From positions 1-64,000 of the forward strand of contig JAIFAC010000150.1 of NCBI GenBank assembly GCA_026545765.1: a stretch of DNA of 64,000 nucleotides, read 5' to 3'. The notes under the pieces were generated by a model that worked only from the letters and a program-made list of their open reading frames with translations, had not been told where the DNA came from and searched no databases. Made by a program: the position numbers and the translations under genes. Positions 62,701 through 64,000 of the stretch are shown here, piece after piece. Every line of letters begins with the position of its first letter. Position 1 is the first letter of the stretch. Source of the stretch: Plantago major. Its lineage: Eukaryota; Streptophyta; Magnoliopsida; Lamiales; Plantaginaceae.

Positions 62701-64000
62701 ATGTCAAACTAAGAAGTCTATTAGTTATTTATACACTGAACTTTAGGAGTATGAGTATCAAAATCGAAGAACACTACTTGAGAGTTCAACAACACACATA
62801 AGGAGTGGGATAAACAACACAATAAAGGAGTGGGATAATTACAAACGGAGAAGTCAATTTGAGATTTAAACAACACACATGAGGAGTAATAAAATAACGA
62901 ACGAAGAACTCTACTTGAGAGTTAAACAAAACACAAAAGGAGTGGGATAAACAAAAAATGAACAACTCCAATTGAGAGATAAACAACACAATAAAGGAGT
63001 GGGATAATGTCAAACGAAGAAGTCTATTAGATATTTAAACAATACACTGAAGGAGTATGAGTATCAAAATCGAAGAACACTACTTGAGAGTTCAATAACA
63101 CACATAAGGACTTGGATAAACGACACAATAAAGGAGTGGGATAATTACAAACGGAGAAGTCAATTTGAGATTTAAACAACACATATGAGGAGTAATAAAA
63201 TAACGAACGAAGAACTCTACTTGAGAGTAAAACAAAACAAAAAAGGAGTGGGATAAACAACAAACGAATTACTCCACTTGAGAGGTAAACAACACAATAA
63301 AGGAGTGGAATAATGTCAAACGAAGAAGTCTATGAGATATTTAAACAATACACTGAAGGAGTAGGAGTGTCAAAATTGAAGAACACTACTTGAGAATTAA
63401 AAAAGACACATAAGGAGTGGGATAAACAACACAATAAAGGAGTGGGACAATTACAAACGGAGAAGTCAATTTGAGAATTAAACAACACACATGATGAGTA
63501 ATAGAATAACGACCGAAGAACTCTACTTGAGAGTTAAACAGAACACAAAAGGAGTGGGATAAACAAAAAACGAACAACTCCAATTGAGAGATAAACAACA
63601 CAATAAAGGAGTGGGATAATGTCAAACGAAGAAGTCTATTAGATATTTAAACAATACACTGAAGGAGTATGAGTATCAAAATCGAAGAACACTACTTGAG
63701 AGTTCAACAACACACATAAGGAGTGGGATAAACAACACAATAAACGAGTGTGATAATTACAAACGGAGAAGTCAATTTGAGATTTAAACAAGACACATGA
63801 GGAGTAATAAAATAACGAACGAAGAACTCTACTTGAGAGTAAAACAAAACACAAAAGGAGTGGGTCAAACAACATACGAACAACTCCACTTGAGAGATAA
63901 AAACACACTAAAGGAGTGGGATAGTGTCAAACGAAGAAATCTATTCGAGATTTAAGCAATTCACAGAAGGAGTATGAGTATCACAAACGAAGAACACTAC
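50767..64000. repeat. Satellite block VI (with ~918-bp three-unit repeats)
   Basis: 13.2 kb of satellite with no gene. Three variants of the 306-bp unit can be told apart. Type a has GTAGGAGTGTC and ACAGAACACAAAAGG. Type b has CGAGTGTGATAATTAC and GGGTCAAACAACATACG. Type c has CGAGATTTAAGCAATTCACAG, ATATAAGGACTTTGATAAAC and CATAGGAAGAG. They often follow one another as a-b-c, giving a period of about 918 bp, for example unit a at 56487 and again at 57405. Spacings of c-type markers here are mostly multiples of about 306 bp. The array runs off the window end. Confidence 0.96.
57405..58321 (+). repeat. Representative three-unit (a-b-c) higher-order repeat
   Basis: Type a runs 57405-57710, type b 57711-58015 and type c 58016-58321, 917 bp in total. 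The preceding a unit starts at 56487, 918 bp upstream. Each type carries private substitutions that recur in the neighbouring trimers, which shows that the trimer itself has been amplified. Confidence 0.85.

Noticed and set aside
1..64000. Dozens of minus-strand frames of 60-97 codons giving similar hydrophobic peptides (for example LSHSFIVLFISQ)
   Set aside because: They recur only because the satellite repeats with a period divisible by three. Most open with TTG, not ATG. They stop in every unit and have no codon-level sign of selection. They are by-products of a T-rich strand.

Overview
The window is plant nuclear DNA, most likely from a eudicot. Two things support this. The LINEs are of the plant L1 type: DUF4283 plus a CCHC knuckle in ORF1, and endonuclease, reverse transcriptase, zf-RVT and a C-terminal RNase H in ORF2. 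The only host-gene sequence is a retrocopy of a plant-type 3-hydroxyacyl-CoA dehydratase. I cannot name the species. No single-copy intron-containing gene, RNA gene, CRISPR array or bacterial-type operon is visible.

About 42 kb of the 64 kb is one tandem satellite in six blocks: 1-20150, 21043-21983, 29421-31758, 36987-38916, 39748-43250 and 50767-64000. Its dominant unit is 306 bp and is itself composite: five diverged monomers of 56, 56, 57, 56 and 56 bp plus a 25-bp partial monomer. A 281-bp form lacks the 25-bp piece. On the right, three distinguishable 306-bp variants (a, b, c) are ordered into a repeat of about 918 bp. The left block is mainly a/b-like units mixed with 281-bp units. The array is therefore hierarchical: about 56, then 281/306, then about 918 bp.

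Five poly(A)-tailed retro-insertions interrupt the array. (1) 20151-21042, minus strand: an intronless HACD/PTPLA-like retrocopy with a perfect 15-16-bp target-site duplication. (2) 21984-29420, plus: LINE A, cut at the ORF1 start codon and carrying many frameshifts. (3) 31759-36986, plus: LINE C, a second, older, 5'-truncated family. (4) 38917-39747, minus: LINE D, a 3' fragment of LINE C's family with a perfect 14-bp duplication. (5) about 43251-50766, plus: LINE B, nearly identical to A, with a 5' leader, an intact 718-codon ORF1 and an ORF2 broken once.

How the parts relate: LINEs of the A/B type encode the nicking and reverse-transcribing machinery that makes poly(A)-tailed insertions flanked by target duplications. 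The HACD retrocopy has the same hallmarks, so it was probably mobilised in trans by such an element. The satellite appears to have been a passive target, since its phase usually continues across insertions. The most novel items are the nested satellite architecture, the exact derivation of its 25-bp monomer from monomer 3 by deletion between 10-bp repeats, and the well-resolved retroposition events inside the array.
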